This document shows positions 35,938-48,044 of a stretch of 64,000 nt of DNA, in pieces. Within the stretch, counting starts at the first letter, position 1; each line of letters opens with the position of its first letter. The DNA is taken from contig CAUEEP010000760.1 in NCBI GenBank assembly GCA_958450365.1, positions 507,462 through 571,461 on the forward strand. Direction: 5' to 3'. Below the pieces are notes generated by a model, which was not told where the DNA came from, did not search any database, and saw nothing but the letters and a program-made list of their open reading frames with translations. The DNA comes from Mesorhabditis belari. Its lineage: Eukaryota; Nematoda; Chromadorea; Rhabditida; Rhabditidae. Both the position numbers and the translations under genes were made by a program.

Positions 35938-37208
35938 TTAGGTTGGTGGAAAAATAATCGAAATTTGGAGCCTCTAACTTCAAGTCCAAAAATAAAAGTC
36001 AATAACAAATGAATTGATCCAAAGTAAAAACCATCAGCATCTATACAACGCTGCCAACGCGAAACAAGTTTTCCAATCCCATCAGAATATAAATTTGGCG
36101 TTCTCGGGTCGATAAACTGCTGGAAAGCGTTTTTGGCCTCACCTTGATTCTTGAACTGTTTATCTTCTAGAAAATGGCACAGATGCTTGAAAAAGTGGAA
36201 ATCCGTAGGAGAAAGATCTGGTGAGTAAGGTGGGTGACTAAGAATTTCGTAGCCCAGCTCGCTCAATTTTTTCATGGTTTTGGCTGAAATGTGCGGGCGA
36301 GCAAGACCGTGAAGCAAGACCGGACCTTTCCGGTTCAGCAAACCTGGATCCAAAATTGTTAATTTTGTATGCATTTTTTCTATTTTCAAAATATATTGAT
36401 CCGAATTCATAGAATTTCCTGTTTTCAAGAAAGAAAAATGTATTATTCCTTTCATGGATCACCAAACAGTAATCATCACCTTTTTTTGATGAATCTCTGG
36501 CTTTGCAGTGCGTTTGGGCTTTTCATCTTTGCTGAGCCATTCGAATCTTCCTTTTTTGTTGTCGTATAGGATCCATTTTTTGTCACACGTGACAATCCGA
36601 TTCAGAAATGAATCTTTTTTATTGCGGATTAGAAGCCTCGAGGCCTCTGCGAGTTGCTTAATTCGTGCGGGATCCATTGCTCCATCTTCTTTACCTTTCC
36701 AATTGATTTCAAATGAGCCAAAATTGTTGAATGATCAACCTGAATGTCCTATGCGTATTCTCGAGATGTTTTGGTCAAATCTCCTTCCACCAGTTTTTCC
36801 AATTCTGCATCGTCAACTCTGGGAGGCCTGCCTTGGCGTTTTTTGTCATGAAACGTCTCATCGCCCGAGTGAAATCGCCAAAACCAAAAAGCGACCATAC
36901 CATAAGAAACACTTCTCTCGCCAAATGCCCTGTTGATATTACCAGTCGCTTCTGTTGCTGGATGGCCAAGCTTGAACTCGTAGAAAAAAAGTGTCCGAAA
37001 TTGTTCCTTATCCATGCTCTTAAAACACTCAATTTTTATTCAAAATAAAGACAAAATAAAGAGGTAAAGTAAAAAAAAAACATAAAAGAGAAGAATATAT
37101 ATCAATCACAATTAGCTAAAAGTTTAGTATCAATGACGCAAAAGGACTTTTAAAATCAAAGACAAAGTTTGAGTCTTGTTTATTTCGATTATTTTCCCAC
37201 CAACCTAA
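35938..37208 (-). mobile_element. Second mariner element, decayed
   Basis: 1,271 bp; ends TTAGGTTGGTGGAAAAATAA and TTATTTTCCCACCAACCTAA (inverted, near-identical), flanked by TA. The minus-strand transposase (about 37015 to 35960) is broken into at least three frames. The helix-turn-helix start (FRTLFFYEFKLGHPATEA) and the first catalytic Asp (IVTCDKKWI) remain. The second Asp is Gly (LLHGLARPH), and the third Asp is kept (SPTDFHFF). It is a dead copy of a different lineage from the 26.5-kb element. Confidence 0.9.
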
Positions 37209-37689
37209 TACCTACCTGAAAAAGTCATTCAATTTAGATGGTCTATAACTCTTGATATAGAAACTCAATCAACTTAGGGTTGGTTTTATTGGAATTTTCA
37301 TTAAATTTGACTAAAGAAGAGTAAAACTTGTTTTGTAGACTTACCGATAAAAACATAGAGAAAATTAGTGCCAAAGTTGACCTTCTAAAGTATAGAGTGT
37401 ACTAGTATACCCTATCAGAGTTTGAAGACTTTTCTATTTTCCTCTATAACTCGACCTCCAATTATCAGATCGACCTGTGGTTGATCTTAAAATGATCCTT
37501 GTGAAATTTGGTTATAGAAAACCACAATTTACTTAGTACGCTTTAGTGTAAGAACAGGGAGAAAGTGTGTGTCAAGGTTGAACTACCTACCTGGAAGAGT
37601 TGATCAACTTTGACGAAAGTTGTAGACTGATAGCAAAGTCTTGAGTTAATAACTTCAAATCATGCGAGATATTTGCCATTATTTTGTAT

Positions 37690-38270
37690 GATTTGTGCTC
37701 ATTTTACTGGTAGAAGTCGAATGCTTTTCTCATAGAAAATCTTCGGCTTTGACGCAAACCAATCTGTCAGCCATTTTTTGACTCCTTCTTTGAAATCAAA
37801 GTGTTTGTTTGCCAAATGATTGCTCATCGCTCAGAATAAGTAGTAATCAAAAGGTGCAAGATCAGAGCTGTATACCAGATGGGTCATCACCTCTCATCCA
37901 AGTATGTTTAGTGTAGAACGAGTCATCGAAGCATGCGGTCTAGCATTATCACGTTGAAGAATGATTTTTCTCTTTCAGGTCTTTCTCTGTGCAAAGATTT
38001 GGTTGATTTGTCAAGTTGTTCCAAATATTTGATTAAGTTGAGTGTTGTCTTGATATCTAAAAGTTTCCAGTAGATAGGCTTTTCCAAATCCCTGAACAAC
38101 GAGAGCATAAACTTCTTCTCATGCACATTTGGCTTGACGTTGGGTTCGGGCTTTTCGCCCTCAGCAACCTCAGCAACCAATCCAATAGAGGCACACGTCC
38201 ATATAGGGTTCCTGAGAATTCAATAAGCTTTTTCTGGTTCACTTAAACAATTCCTTATACTTCTCTTTCC
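37690..38270 (-). pseudogene. Mariner transposase relic
   Basis: Minus-strand fragments read like a mariner carboxy half: a stretch with SNHLANKH, then WLTDWFASKPKIFYEKSIRL. Upstream pieces (38240-37923) resemble the central domain, with EKPEPNVKPNVHEKKFMLSL. Frames are broken and no termini are visible. Related relics lie at 46858-47350 and 47625-47880. Confidence 0.7.
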
Positions 38271-39079
38271 ATTCATTGTTTTTACTTCCAACTAAACCTG
38301 TGCACTTTTGCTGTGAACGTCGGTAGTTGTCAAGCAAAAAAAAAACATGTGTCAACCCTTTTTAAATCAATTGAATTGATTTCACTGTTAGATAAAACAT
38401 TTAAAGTTGTATTCAAGCTTGCTAAACGAAACTTGTTTCTTTTCTACTGCAAAACTCACTGAAATTCCCAGTTATAACAGATTTATAACAGTTTTTCAAG
38501 GGTGAGCTGGTTAGCCAAAAAACAACAGCTGCACAAATCAAAATCTAGATCAAATTTCTTTGAAACTAGTAAAAATGAGTGGGATTTATTAATAGATCTG
38601 TTGATTTGTTGAGCTAATTTGCTGATGATAATACAGAAACATGTTGTGAAAGGAAAAAAGGATCTTTCTGTTATCAAAGGGATTTAGAAATTTAAAGACA
38701 AAAGGAACCAAATTTGTAGAGATAAGGAGCCAAATTTAGAGAGAAAAAGAACCCAATTTTAGAGAGATAAGGAACCAAATTTTGGTTATCAAAGGAAGAT
38801 TTTTCTTCTTTGTTCCTGGCCTTTCTGATTTGATTGGGGTATTTGTCATAGTTAAAAGAAATTCATTAGCTAAAAACTCTTCACGGAGAAGGCAATAGCT
38901 CCAGAAACAGGACATATGGGCTTAGTTTGTAGAATAGATTAATAGTTATTTGTTCAATCATTTTGGTTTCTTGCAAATGAAAAAGTTGCTATCCAACGAT
39001 GTTTTCGATTCCCATTTCCCGGTGTCGCGTCGCATCTAAATTCTCTTGACTCAGGCATTTACAAGGTGCGCCAGGATTA
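38270..39079. other. Gene-free stretch
   Basis: AT-rich. A short repeat of (A)GGA(A/G)CCAAATTT(A/T)GAGAGA lies at 38700-38790. The missing 3' exon of the C-type lectin gene would be expected downstream of 40556, and I could not find it here. Confidence 0.4.
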
Positions 39080-40435
39080 TACACTGCGTTTCAAATTCTT
39101 AAGCGAACTCTTAAAAATAAAGATTTTTACATTTTTAACAACGCTGCAACTATGATTCCTTTTTTATTGGTATCAACCGTTTCAAATTCTTAAGCGCATC
39201 CGTGTTTGCTTTTGTTTAAACGTTTCCCTTTTGTTGGGCATATTTTATTATTAAATTTATAATTTTTGTCAATTTCTAGGTAAATGGCACAAGGAAAGCT
39301 GCTCATGGATTATGAGAAAAGCCAGATCCATTCGCGTTTGAAGGTTGGCAAAGCAACAAACTCAATAAAGAAAATTGCAAAATTGGGTCCGACTGTGCTG
39401 TGCGAAATTGTATCAAGTCGAAGGCCGTTTCTGCATTAAAACAGAAGCCAGGACCAAAGCCAAAGCTTACACGAGCTAGGCGCCATTTTGTGAACAACAT
39501 CCACAAAATCCAATGAAGTAAAAACGGAACTGAAAATCAACGCTTCACGGTCGACAATTTGGCGAACCGTCAAGAAAGACCCACATACCAATCGACAATT
39601 GTTGAACAAGCAACTGTTGAACGGCTGTGACGCTTTTGCGCAAGAAAGCCCGATTGGATTTTGCCAAGGCTCATGAACCAGGATTGGTTTAAGGTTAGAA
39701 AGCAACTTATGTTCTATTAATTTTTCTCGTTTAGGTGATTTTTTCCGATGAGAAGGAACGGAATTTGGATGCTTCCGATGGCGCTGACTAGTAGTAGGAT
39801 CTTCGACATGATCCGATGGTGTTTGGGACTCGAAACTATGGCTGTGGTTTGGCTGTTGGCGGTGGTTTGAGCTTAGGGCTCTTCTGTGCTAATGAACGGT
39901 CGCTCTGAAGATGGTTTCAAGTCGGATGAATCGTTTTGACTATATAGATGTCTTAGACGATTGCTTGCTGCCGTTTTTGCTCCTAAATCCAACCGTTCCC
40001 TATGTGTTTCAACACAACAACGCGTCAATTCATCGAGCCGGAAACAGCCGAGACTGGCTGAACAACAACAACATCGCAACTTTGGACTGGCCCGTTCTTC
40101 TGATCTCAATTCGATAGAGAATTTATGAGGAATACTTGTCCGAGCTGTCTACAAGAGCCATCGTCGGTTTGAAGACGTTTTCGCACTTAAAGCACGATCT
40201 GTTTGGCCTGGAGCTATCTCGATGTCTCTGTTCTTCAAAACCTCATCACTTCAATGCCAATCCGCATTTTTCAAGTAATTAATCGTTCTGGTACGTGTAC
40301 AGATTATTAGTTTTGATTTTCACTTTTTATTGTCACTCCAGTTTCCAATAGAAAAGGAATAATAGTTGCAACGTTGTTTAAAATGCAAAAATCTTTATTT
40401 TGGAGGGTGCGCTTAAGAATTTGAAACATACTATA
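39080..40435 (+). mobile_element. Tc3-like transposon, decayed
   Basis: Inverted ends share GTTTCAAATTCTTAAGCG (39088 and, inverted, to 40427) and a second inner block (GCAACTATGATTCC / GGAATAATAGTTGC). The left end carries the CAAATTCTTAAGCG motif twice (39088 and about 39180), like the paired binding sites in Tc3 ends. The plus-strand transposase begins at 39284 (MAQGKLLMDYEKSQIHSRLK) and is broken by stops and frameshifts. Recognisable pieces include ASRSTIWRTVKKDP, VIFSDEKERNLDASDG (first Asp) and FQHNNASIHRAGN (the second catalytic Asp is replaced by Asn). Confidence 0.85.
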
Positions 40436-40555
40436 TTCATTAAATAACTTCATTCCTTAAAACTTCAAAAACGGCTCTCAAAAAGCTTCAATTGGATTTT
40501 TTGCCAGGTGTACCGCGTCCCTTAACTTTATAATATCATAAAGATCTTAACTCAC

Positions 40556-42216
40556 ATTTGCCAAGCTCCTAGTCAAGATAGGATGTCCGTCCTCCCAATT
40601 CGTATAATCAACGTCACTTCCGTCACTCCATGACCATTGACTGTCGTACTTAAAAAAACATTTCTGATTTCGTCTGACATTTTTTGGCCTCTTGAAACAC
40701 TCAATCTATTCGTCCGTTAAAATTCTCATTACTAAAGAAAAATTCGCGTTTTGAACAAACCTTCAGCCCAAGCCAGGTCCAACTCCCCTTTCGCAAGCCT
40801 GAAAATATTTTTTCGCAAAATTTTAACTAAATAAGAAAAGCAGTGTTAAAAGTGAAAATCCTGATCTTTTGTTTTCGTTGAGAGAAAAAGAATTTGTTTT
40901 TGGGAAGCTAAATTTAGTTCCTTATTTTGTCAAAGTGTTCAATATATTATTAACGATAAGTTCAACAAGAACATCGATTTTTTTGTTATTGTTTTAAGGT
41001 TAAATTACTCTTTTTTCATTACTTCGATGCTTAGATGGTATAATGTCAACAATAGCACCGAAACTAAAGCATTCACTTTAAATAATTACCATTTACACGG
41101 TCGCTCTGAAGATGGTTTCAAGTCGGATGAAGCCAGGACCAAAACCAAAGCTTAAAACGACGAGCTAGACGCCCACGAACAACATCCACGGAAAAACGAT
41201 AAATGGAGTGAAAACGGAACTGAAAATCGACGCTTCACGGTCGACAATTTGGCGAGCCGTCAAGGGAGACCCACAAGCTGTCTATGTTTCATCATCAGTT
41301 TCAAGAGTCATCATCAGTTTCAAGACGTTTTGCACATAAAGCAGCGATCTGTTTAGCCTGGAGCTATCTCGACGTCTTCAAAACTTGTCTCTGTTCTTCA
41401 AAACCTCATCACTTCAATGACAATTCGCATTTCTCAAGTAATTAATCGTTAATAAGCTAATTCTTATCTTGATTTTGATTTTCACTTTATATGGCTAATT
41501 TTTTGTTTTCTTTTCGTTTTCTTTTCGTTTAGAGAAAGTGAATTTGCTTTTTGGGAAGCTAAATTTAGCTCCCTATTTTGTCGAATTGTTCAATAGTTTT
41601 ATCTATAATGATAAGTTCAACAAGAACATCGAATTTTTGTTATTGTCTTAAGGTTAAATGAATCTTTTTTCATTACTTCGATGCTTAGATGATATAATGC
41701 CAAAAATAGCACAGAAACTAAAGCATTCACTTCAAATAATTACCATTTACAAATTTTTGCTCCTGTTCACTGTGAATTGAGACAACATTTGCATTATTTG
41801 CTCGACATTCGACTTCTGCTGCATCGTATTCCACTTTCTTTGAGTACAGCTAGAATTATTTTTTTTTCAGAAATTGACACCTTGAAATTAGTCGTTTCAT
41901 TTTGCAAATAGTGATTTTCTTTCACAAAACCAACCTTATAGCAGCTTCCATTAAAGTAATTCCATCCATATTGACAACTTGGAGCAGGGCATGGGCTTGG
42001 ATGGTATAATGCCCACAATAACACAAAAATAACAAGGAAAACGACAATAGCGGTGATAAGGATTACTAGAGTCTTTCTAAGAAATATTCTTCTTTGTGTT
42101 CTTTGACTATTTGTATCCGGTTCCAACAACGGACTTGTACTTGTACTCGAAATCGAGGGATTTCGTTCCGCTTCCAACAACGGAGACAAGTCATTATAAT
42201 TGTTTAGTGGTTCCAT
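40556..42216 (-). CDS. Type II membrane C-type lectin, 3' end missing
   Basis: Exons 41935-42216 (ATG), 41744-41849, 40761-40798 and 40556-40690 join in one phase (187 codons) and end at a donor (GTGAGTT). The order is a cytosolic tail of about 50 residues, one membrane anchor (LVILITAIVVFLVIFVLLWAL), a short stalk, then a C-type lectin-like domain. Its hallmarks are CQYGWNYFNGSCYK, AAEVECRANNANVVSIHS, GSWTWLGLKR, and WSWSDGSDVDYTNW. The usual last part (the Cys before and after the calcium-site region, ending in a FICK-like motif) is not found. A Tc3-like element starts 120 bp beyond the last exon, and a Tc fragment with a duplicated exon end sits in the second intron. The gene may be truncated. 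Such proteins bind glycans or act in innate defence in nematodes. Confidence 0.8.
40840..41756. repeat. Direct duplication around a scrambled Tc fragment
   Basis: About 250 bp at 40845-41095 recurs at 41505-41756 (shared GATAAGTTCAACAAGAACAT and CATTACTTCGATGCTTAGAT). Both end in the exon boundary sequence TACCATTTAC of the lectin gene. Between them (41096 to about 41460) is a piece of the Tc3-like element with its internal blocks out of order: a match to 39896-39930 is followed by one to 39447-39590, then one to about 40150-40330. Confidence 0.8.
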
Positions 42217-42323
42217 GCCTATAAAAATAGCAATTTTCTTGTTTTGAAAAGATTAGTTCACAGGTTGTCCTAAAATTATTAAGTGGAAATTCGATGATTT
42301 GCAAAAATTCGATGAACGAGCTA

Positions 42324-42845
42324 TTAGGTTGATGCAAAAGTCTTTTTCATTTTTTTCGTACTTCTGTTAAAAAGTAACAAATTCACCAATTAATCTATAG
42401 TTTGCTCTATAAAAAAAGTGTTTTTTTGTTCAATTTCCATCTTTTTAAATGAATTTCGGTTCACTTTCAAGCAAATTCGAGAGTGAAAAACGCCTTTTTC
42501 GTAAAAATCTATAAAAAACTCTACGGAAAAATTGGCTGAATGAATTTCTCTGAAATTTTGGCGAAATATCAAACTTTTTTTTTCTCTATCTTTTATCTAT
42601 TGACACGAAGATAAGTTTTCTTTAGCTAACGTGTCTAAACCGCATCATCGAGTTAGCCCTTTTTGACTACCCGACTTCATACTCTCAAGAAAATCCAGGC
42701 ATAAAATATTTTTAAACCCGTTTTAATGTTATTTTGCAGAAAAATAATTGGTTTTTCTAATGAAATCAACCGTAGTTTAATTCGTGCATTTGTTGGCTTG
42801 AAACGGCAGACGAAAAAAATGAAAAAGACTTTTGCATCAAACTAA
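42324..42845. mobile_element. MITE, 'pseudo-mariner' family copy 2
   Basis: 522 bp, ends TTAGGTTGATGCAAAAGTCT and AGACTTTTGCATCAAACTAA (inverted repeats), flanked by TA (42322-42323, 42846-42847). Its interior matches the MITEs at 2482-3110 and 48045-48865. It lies between the start of the lectin gene and a Tc1-like relic. Confidence 0.85.
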
Positions 42846-42889
42846 TATATAAACAATGCACGAATTTAAATTTGCATAAACAAACGGGT

Positions 42890-43595
42890 TAATCAATAAG
42901 TACCCATTATTGTTCAAAGTGCTCCTCCTTTAGCTTGAATACATCTTCAAAAACGTTTCGGAAAGTCATCCATGACCTTTTTGATGACCTCCATATCAAT
43001 ATCGTCTCAAACTTTCTTCAAATCCTTCTTCAAAGACTGAATTGATGTGTGAGGCTTTCAACAAGCCATGAACTGTAAAATCGGCCAAATGCTGTAGTCC
43101 AAAACATTCAAATCCGGAGAGTTCGATGGCCGTTCTCCTGGATATCAACTGTGATCCAATCAGGAAAATTCTTTGAGATTTCCAATCTTGCGTTTCGTTT
43201 CATTTCCGTTAAGTAATGTTTGCTTCCATCTTTTCGTGCCTTCTTCATTTTTTGAGTCTTTTGAGTCAACTGTAGTCTTTGAGGTTCCAATTGCAGCAGC
43301 CACCTTTCAAATGAAGTTTTTCTGTGATCTCGAGTTTCTTTGGATTCGTTGAAGGTCTTTGGGCGATTGATTGGATTGTTGGCAATCTTCTTTCGACCAA
43401 TTTCTGACCAATCCTCCAATTTCCCAGTCTCTTTGTCCCAGTCCCAGTCTTGATTGCTTTTGAAACAGTATGGTGAGGCACGTGCAAAAGCTGTAAAATC
43501 TTCATCACCGATTTGCCATCCTGTGAGAGTCGAACCATTGCTTGCTTTTGAAGTCTCCATTGATTGCTTTTGAGGTCTGCTTTTGAAATCTCCAT
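42890..43595 (-). pseudogene. Tc1-like transposase relic
   Basis: The minus strand starts with a helix-turn-helix region (QAMVRLSQDGKSVMKILQLL ... TKRLGNWRIG) and resumes, after frameshifts and an internal deletion, in the carboxy part (SPNSPDLNVLDYSIW, then SIQSLKKDLKKVWDDIDMEV). The first two catalytic Asp regions appear lost. It lies directly downstream of the kinase stop, in the same direction. Confidence 0.75.
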
Positions 43596-43625
43596 TGTTT
43601 GCTGATCACAAATCCAATAGTGATT

Positions 43626-45814
43626 TCATCCTAAAAAAGACAATACAAAAGAATTTTTTGTCATGAGTAAGAAAAAAAAAAAGGACAAGATAAAACAAAA
43701 AAATCTTTCAAAACAGGATCCACTCCATAATTTTGGGACATTCTGTATAGAAGCTAGACATGTAACTTCACTTTTCCATAAGGAATCACCTAGACTAGGG
43801 ACAACGAGGTCACTTGATTCTGTGACTTCCTCCTCCAATGGTATTTCATCATTTGTTTTGTCGAAGCCTATTGGGCGAATAATTCTTTCTTGCTCGTCTC
43901 GTTGTATTGGTTTAAATGGAAGTGAAGTATAACTCTAGATTTCAAACTTTGCAAAATAATTTTTACGTTAACGTACCGGTTTTAAGTTCTCTATTGAGTT
44001 TAGAACATCAATAGCAACAGGCCTTTGTTCACTATCAAAATGGGTACAACTAAAATGTTTTAGAGTCTTTTTTTCGAATGTTTTGAACTCAACCGCATAA
44101 TAGCATTAGCTAGAGCTTCTTCACAATTTGGAGAATCTAAGGATGACTGGTTTGGGAAATCCGGGTGATGTTTGAGAAAAACCAATCTAAGATATGAATC
44201 CTGAGTTTCTAGAACAAATTTTATGCATTTCTACTTTCGTTCAACGATCTCCCAAAGTACCAAGCCAACAGCATACAAATCACTTTTTTCTGTCACCTGA
44301 AATCAAAAGCAGTTAAATTTCTGTGTAACTTTTACAAACCCGTATTGGACCATTGATTCCGCAAGCCTCGGGACTCATATAACGATATGTTCCCATAATT
44401 TGACTTACGCTCGTGGTTTGTGAATTTAAGTCTTTCACTAGCCCGAAATCGGCCAGTTTTAGCGTGAAATCTTCTGTTACCAGGACGCTAAAAGTCTGTG
44501 CTAAAAGCTAAAAGCGCTAATGCTAGAAACAAAGGTTGTAAACATTCTGTTTAGCTGTTTTTTTTTCAAGCATAAGGCTTTTCCTAGTTGTTTTCACAAA
44601 ATAAACCCTGCTGACTAGAATACTTTTCATCAGATTGGCCGGTAAGTCTTGTCCGTTTTTTTAGACGAGTAATGAGCCAATCAATGTATGATTTGTTTTA
44701 TCAGAAAGTCCTATTATTTATTTATAAATTGTTCTTTAAGAAATTCTGGAAAGATCGCGTTAATTAACATTTTTAAAGGTGTGAAGTCGAGTAGTCAAAA
44801 ACGATGAAACTCACAGAGTACCTTTTGTCATAAAAATCTATTTTGGTGTCGTTTTTGTCTTTTACAAAAGATAGAGAATGAAAAGATCAAAAGATAGACA
44901 AATTTTCATAACATTTCACATTTTCATTCTATGTCCATTGTAAAGATTTTAAGGAAAAACAAGAATTCCTGTTTAGATTTGCTTCAAAGGGGACTCAAAT
45001 TTGTCTAAAAATGAGCTAAATGAAATAGTTCACTGATAGTAGTGCACTTTGAACCTCGCCTAAATTGCTCGAAATCTCGAGAACCGCTTATCAGAACCTA
45101 TCGATGTGGGGTCGGAACATGTAGTTGACGATGAGATCTAGTGGGGGATTAGAGTGTTGAACTTCTGCAAAAGCTTGGAAACCGTAAAATAGTCACCAAC
45201 TCGGCTCACCGGGGTGCACTACTATTAGAGAAAATACGGTAATCTAAAGTAAACCACACATTGACCGGCTAATTATTCATTTATAAAAGAAAATTTCGAA
45301 AAGACGGACAAGACTTTCCCGCCAAATCAATACTTTGCCGGTTTGATGTCTCGATGAGTCAGACGATTTTCGTTCGAAGCCAGAGAGATCAACGCTGAAA
45401 GCAAATGATTGCTCCAGCACAAAACTGTTGTCATTGTGTAGATGATTGTTGGATCATCAATAACTAAAGCACACAAAATTACAATAACATTTCGTAAAAA
45501 AAACCTCCACGCAAGCTACCCCTTTGGCAGTAGAACATGCTTATCACAAAAAAGTCTCCCTTTTCTTCGAATCCATAATATTCAATAATATTTGGGTGTC
45601 GTAGTCTTTTCAAAGCTTCTGCTTCTTTACGGAATTGACGATCAAAATGTTGATTGTTATATCGAGGAATGTACTTTCTTGCGATGATTCTTAAAAAAAT
45701 GATTGAAATGACTCAAAGAGTAGCATTCAAAGGTAGCATTCAAACTTACGGGTTTTCGGTAAGGTTTATTGAAACAACTCCAAAAGTTCCATGTCCCAAA
45801 ACTTCTTCCGGCAT
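43626..45814 (-). CDS. TKL-type protein kinase, one in-frame TAG
   Basis: Seven exons: 45750-45814 (ATG), 45505-45689, 45334-45463, 44340-44487, 44094-44296, 43977-44049, 43626-43934; 1,113 nt in one phase, about 370 residues. The kinase domain runs from the first residues: Gly loop GHGTFGVVS, Lys in IIARKYI, catalytic loop HRDIKPAN (split by an intron), DFG in KLADFGLVKDL, activation-loop end MGTYRYMSPEA, subdomain IX SDLYAVGLVLWEI, and subdomain XI RCTHFDSEQRP. The Ser/Thr-type loop and YMSPEA suggest a MAP3K/TAK1-like kinase; the exact family is not certain. After VERK a TAG (44233-44231) interrupts an otherwise continuous exon; 26 bp to the next AG is too short for an intron, so it is a nonsense codon or base error. 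The tail after the domain is about 75 acidic then hydrophobic residues. Confidence 0.8.
45030..45240. mobile_element. MITE, CGTATTTTCTCTAATA family
   Basis: Ends GATAGTAGTGCAC and GTGCACTACTATTAGAGAAA (inverted), followed by ATACGGTA. It lies in the intron between kinase exons 3 and 4. Related sequence lies at 5068-5169, 10665-10720, 54060-54165 and 54275-54480. Confidence 0.65.
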
Positions 45815-46299
45815 GACTCAATTGAACACTGAAAAAGAAAACGGCTTCACTAAAATTGTGTTCAATAGTTAAAGTGATAAAAGAAAAAATGAAAAATTGA
45901 TTAAAACGAGCATTCCGATTAATTGATTGAGAAAATTGATCAAACAAAAACGAGAAAAAACAAACTTCACACGCTTTTAAATGTTCAAATTTTTGCAATA
46001 ACAGAGTTCAGAAAGTATTTTGAGAAAGATCCGATTAAAAATCCGATTAAAACCCTTCGAAAATTTTTAGTGATAAGACTTTTTGTGAACTTCGCCAACC
46101 GATTTACGTAAGAAAACCCGATTGCTGGTATCAAGGTGTATAGCTAAACAACGACAAAATTTTTACATATTGAAACTGCTTTTGAAAACAATGTTGTCAA
46201 ATTGAAAACAATATCGACAATATTTGCGAAAAAAAGCTGACTGTTGCGATTGTTTGATACAAAATTTTGAAAACACCGAGTTTTGGTCGATCAGGACAC

Positions 46300-46490
46300 A
46301 GGAGATCGATTTGTAAGAAGATCGAGTGGTAACGGGATCGATTGGTAAGCGGATCGATTGGTGAGGAAATCGATTGGCAAGGAAGTCGAGTTGTAAGGAG
46401 ATCTAGTTGTAAGGAGATCTAGTTGTAAGGGGATCGAGTTGAAGGGGATCGAGTTGTAAAGGGATCGAGTTGTAAAGGGATCGATTTAGT
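46300..46490. repeat. GATCGAGTTGTAAGG minisatellite
   Basis: About ten irregular copies of a 15-18-bp unit GATCGAGTTGTAAGG. Immediately upstream of a small plus-strand ORF. Confidence 0.75.
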
Positions 46491-46563
46491 GAAGAAGGTG
46501 ACAAGTTTTTAGCTCATTCGGTCGAGCCAATTCAAAGTGAAAGATAAATTTTTGTGACGTTTA

Positions 46564-46851
46564 GTGTCCTCAGAAAATCAACTTCTCAGCACTCGCTATA
46601 AAAGCTTTAAAACAACGATGGATCTTTTACAGGAATTTCGCAGGGAATTTTTACAGGAATTTTACAAGAATTTTAGAGAAATTGATTGTTCTGTTTTCGT
46701 TGTCGCCCATTGCATCATTGCATCGTCGCACTATTGCATCGTTTATCCGAGTGGATTTGTGCAGATAACTAGCGAAGAGAGATGTCTTTACCCAGTGGAC
46801 AATCGTGAGTGTTTTTGCCACAGAATATATGAGAGGTTTTATTTTTTCTAA
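46564..46851 (+). CDS. Hypothetical small ORF
   Basis: 95 codons, with a Cys-containing part (EERCLYPVDNRECFC). A strong donor-like GTGAGTG lies inside (after CAGTGGACAATC, about 46807), so a real exon could end there. No domain is recognised; the 3' side runs straight into a mariner relic. Probably chance or a broken exon. Confidence 0.2.
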   Translation: MSSENQLLSTRYKSFKTTMDLLQEFRREFLQEFYKNFREIDCSVFVVAHCIIASSHYCIVYPSGFVQITSEERCLYPVDNRECFCHRIYERFYFF

Positions 46852-46857
46852 AAATTA

Positions 46858-47880
46858 ACGCTTCGGCTTTGACGCAAACCAATCTGTCAGTCATTTATTG
46901 ATCTCTTCTTTGGAATCGAAGTCTTTGTTCGCCAAATGATTGCTCATCGCTCGGAATAAGTAGTAATCAAAAGGTGCAAGATCAGCGCTGTATACCAGAT
47001 GGGTCATCACCTCTCATCCAGGTGAGTTTAGTGTAGAACGAATCATTGAAACATGCGGTCTAGCATTATCATGTTGAAGAATAATTTTTCTCTTTGAGGT
47101 TTTTCTCTGGCAAAGATTTGGTTGATTTGTCAAGTTGCTCCAAGTATTTGATTAAGTCGAGTGTTGTCTTGATATCTAAAAGTTTCCAGTAGATAGGCGC
47201 TTCCAAATCCCTGAACAACAAGAGTAATTCTTCTCATGCACATTTGGCTTGACGTCGGGTTCGGGCTTTTCCCCCTCAGCAACCAATTCCGGGATTCCGA
47301 AAGTTGACAGTTAGAATCCATTTTCATCCCCCGTCACAATACAAAATAAAAAAGATTTGCGCTCGTATCGAGAAAGATGTGCGACACTGATTTATGACAC
47401 GCTACCATTTCTGGGTGTTCCTTAAATCATGTGGAATCCGAGTCCATAATTTCAATTTAAATCCGAGTGTATGCAATGGTCGAGTATTATTGTATAATCA
47501 ACTGATAACTCTTTTGCTATTTCTCAAAAAGACAGTCTTTGTTGGTTTGAAAAATTTCGAGGAACTGGCCATTATCTAGTTGGACTGCTGGATGACCCTT
47601 CCCTTTGTCTTCGAAGATTCATCCGCAGTGTAGAACGAGTCATTGAAACATGCGGTCTAGCATTATCATGTTGAAGAATGATTTTTCTCTTTCAGGTCTT
47701 TCTTTGGCAAAGATTTGGTTGATTTGTCAAGTTGCTCCAAGTATTTGATTAAGTCGAGTGTTGTCTTGATATCTAAAAGTTTCCAGTAGATAGGCTCTTC
47801 CAAATCCCTGAACAACGAGAGCATGAACTTCTCATGCACATCTGGCTTGACATCGGTAAAAACATTTTCCATCTTTTAAA
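46858..47880 (-). pseudogene. Two mariner relics, partly duplicated
   Basis: 46858-47350 matches the relic at 37740-38200 (e.g. GGCTTTGACGCAAACCAATC and CTAAAAGTTTCCAGTAGATA). About 200 bp of it (from GTGTAGAACGA) occurs again at 47632-47825. Both are decayed copies of one mariner lineage on the minus strand, without termini. Confidence 0.7.
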
Positions 47881-48044
47881 GTCAATTTGGTTTTTTTTAA
47901 GGTCAATTTGGGTTCACTTTTAAGCAAATTTCATGAGTGAAAGTGTGTTTTTTCAGAGCTAAAGAGCAATGGTGGCCCTTATTCGTTTTTATACCTGCCA
48001 TTTACACCAATCTCTTACCGATCTCCTGGCATTCATCCAGCTCA

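Noticed and set aside
38850..38940. Possible missing last exon of the C-type lectin
   Set aside because: No frame gives the expected Cys/FICK pattern with splice sites.
34474..44233. Alternative genetic code to explain in-frame TGA and TAG
   Set aside because: The UNC-93-like and receptor genes end at standard TGA codons at their expected family lengths, so reassignment is not supported.
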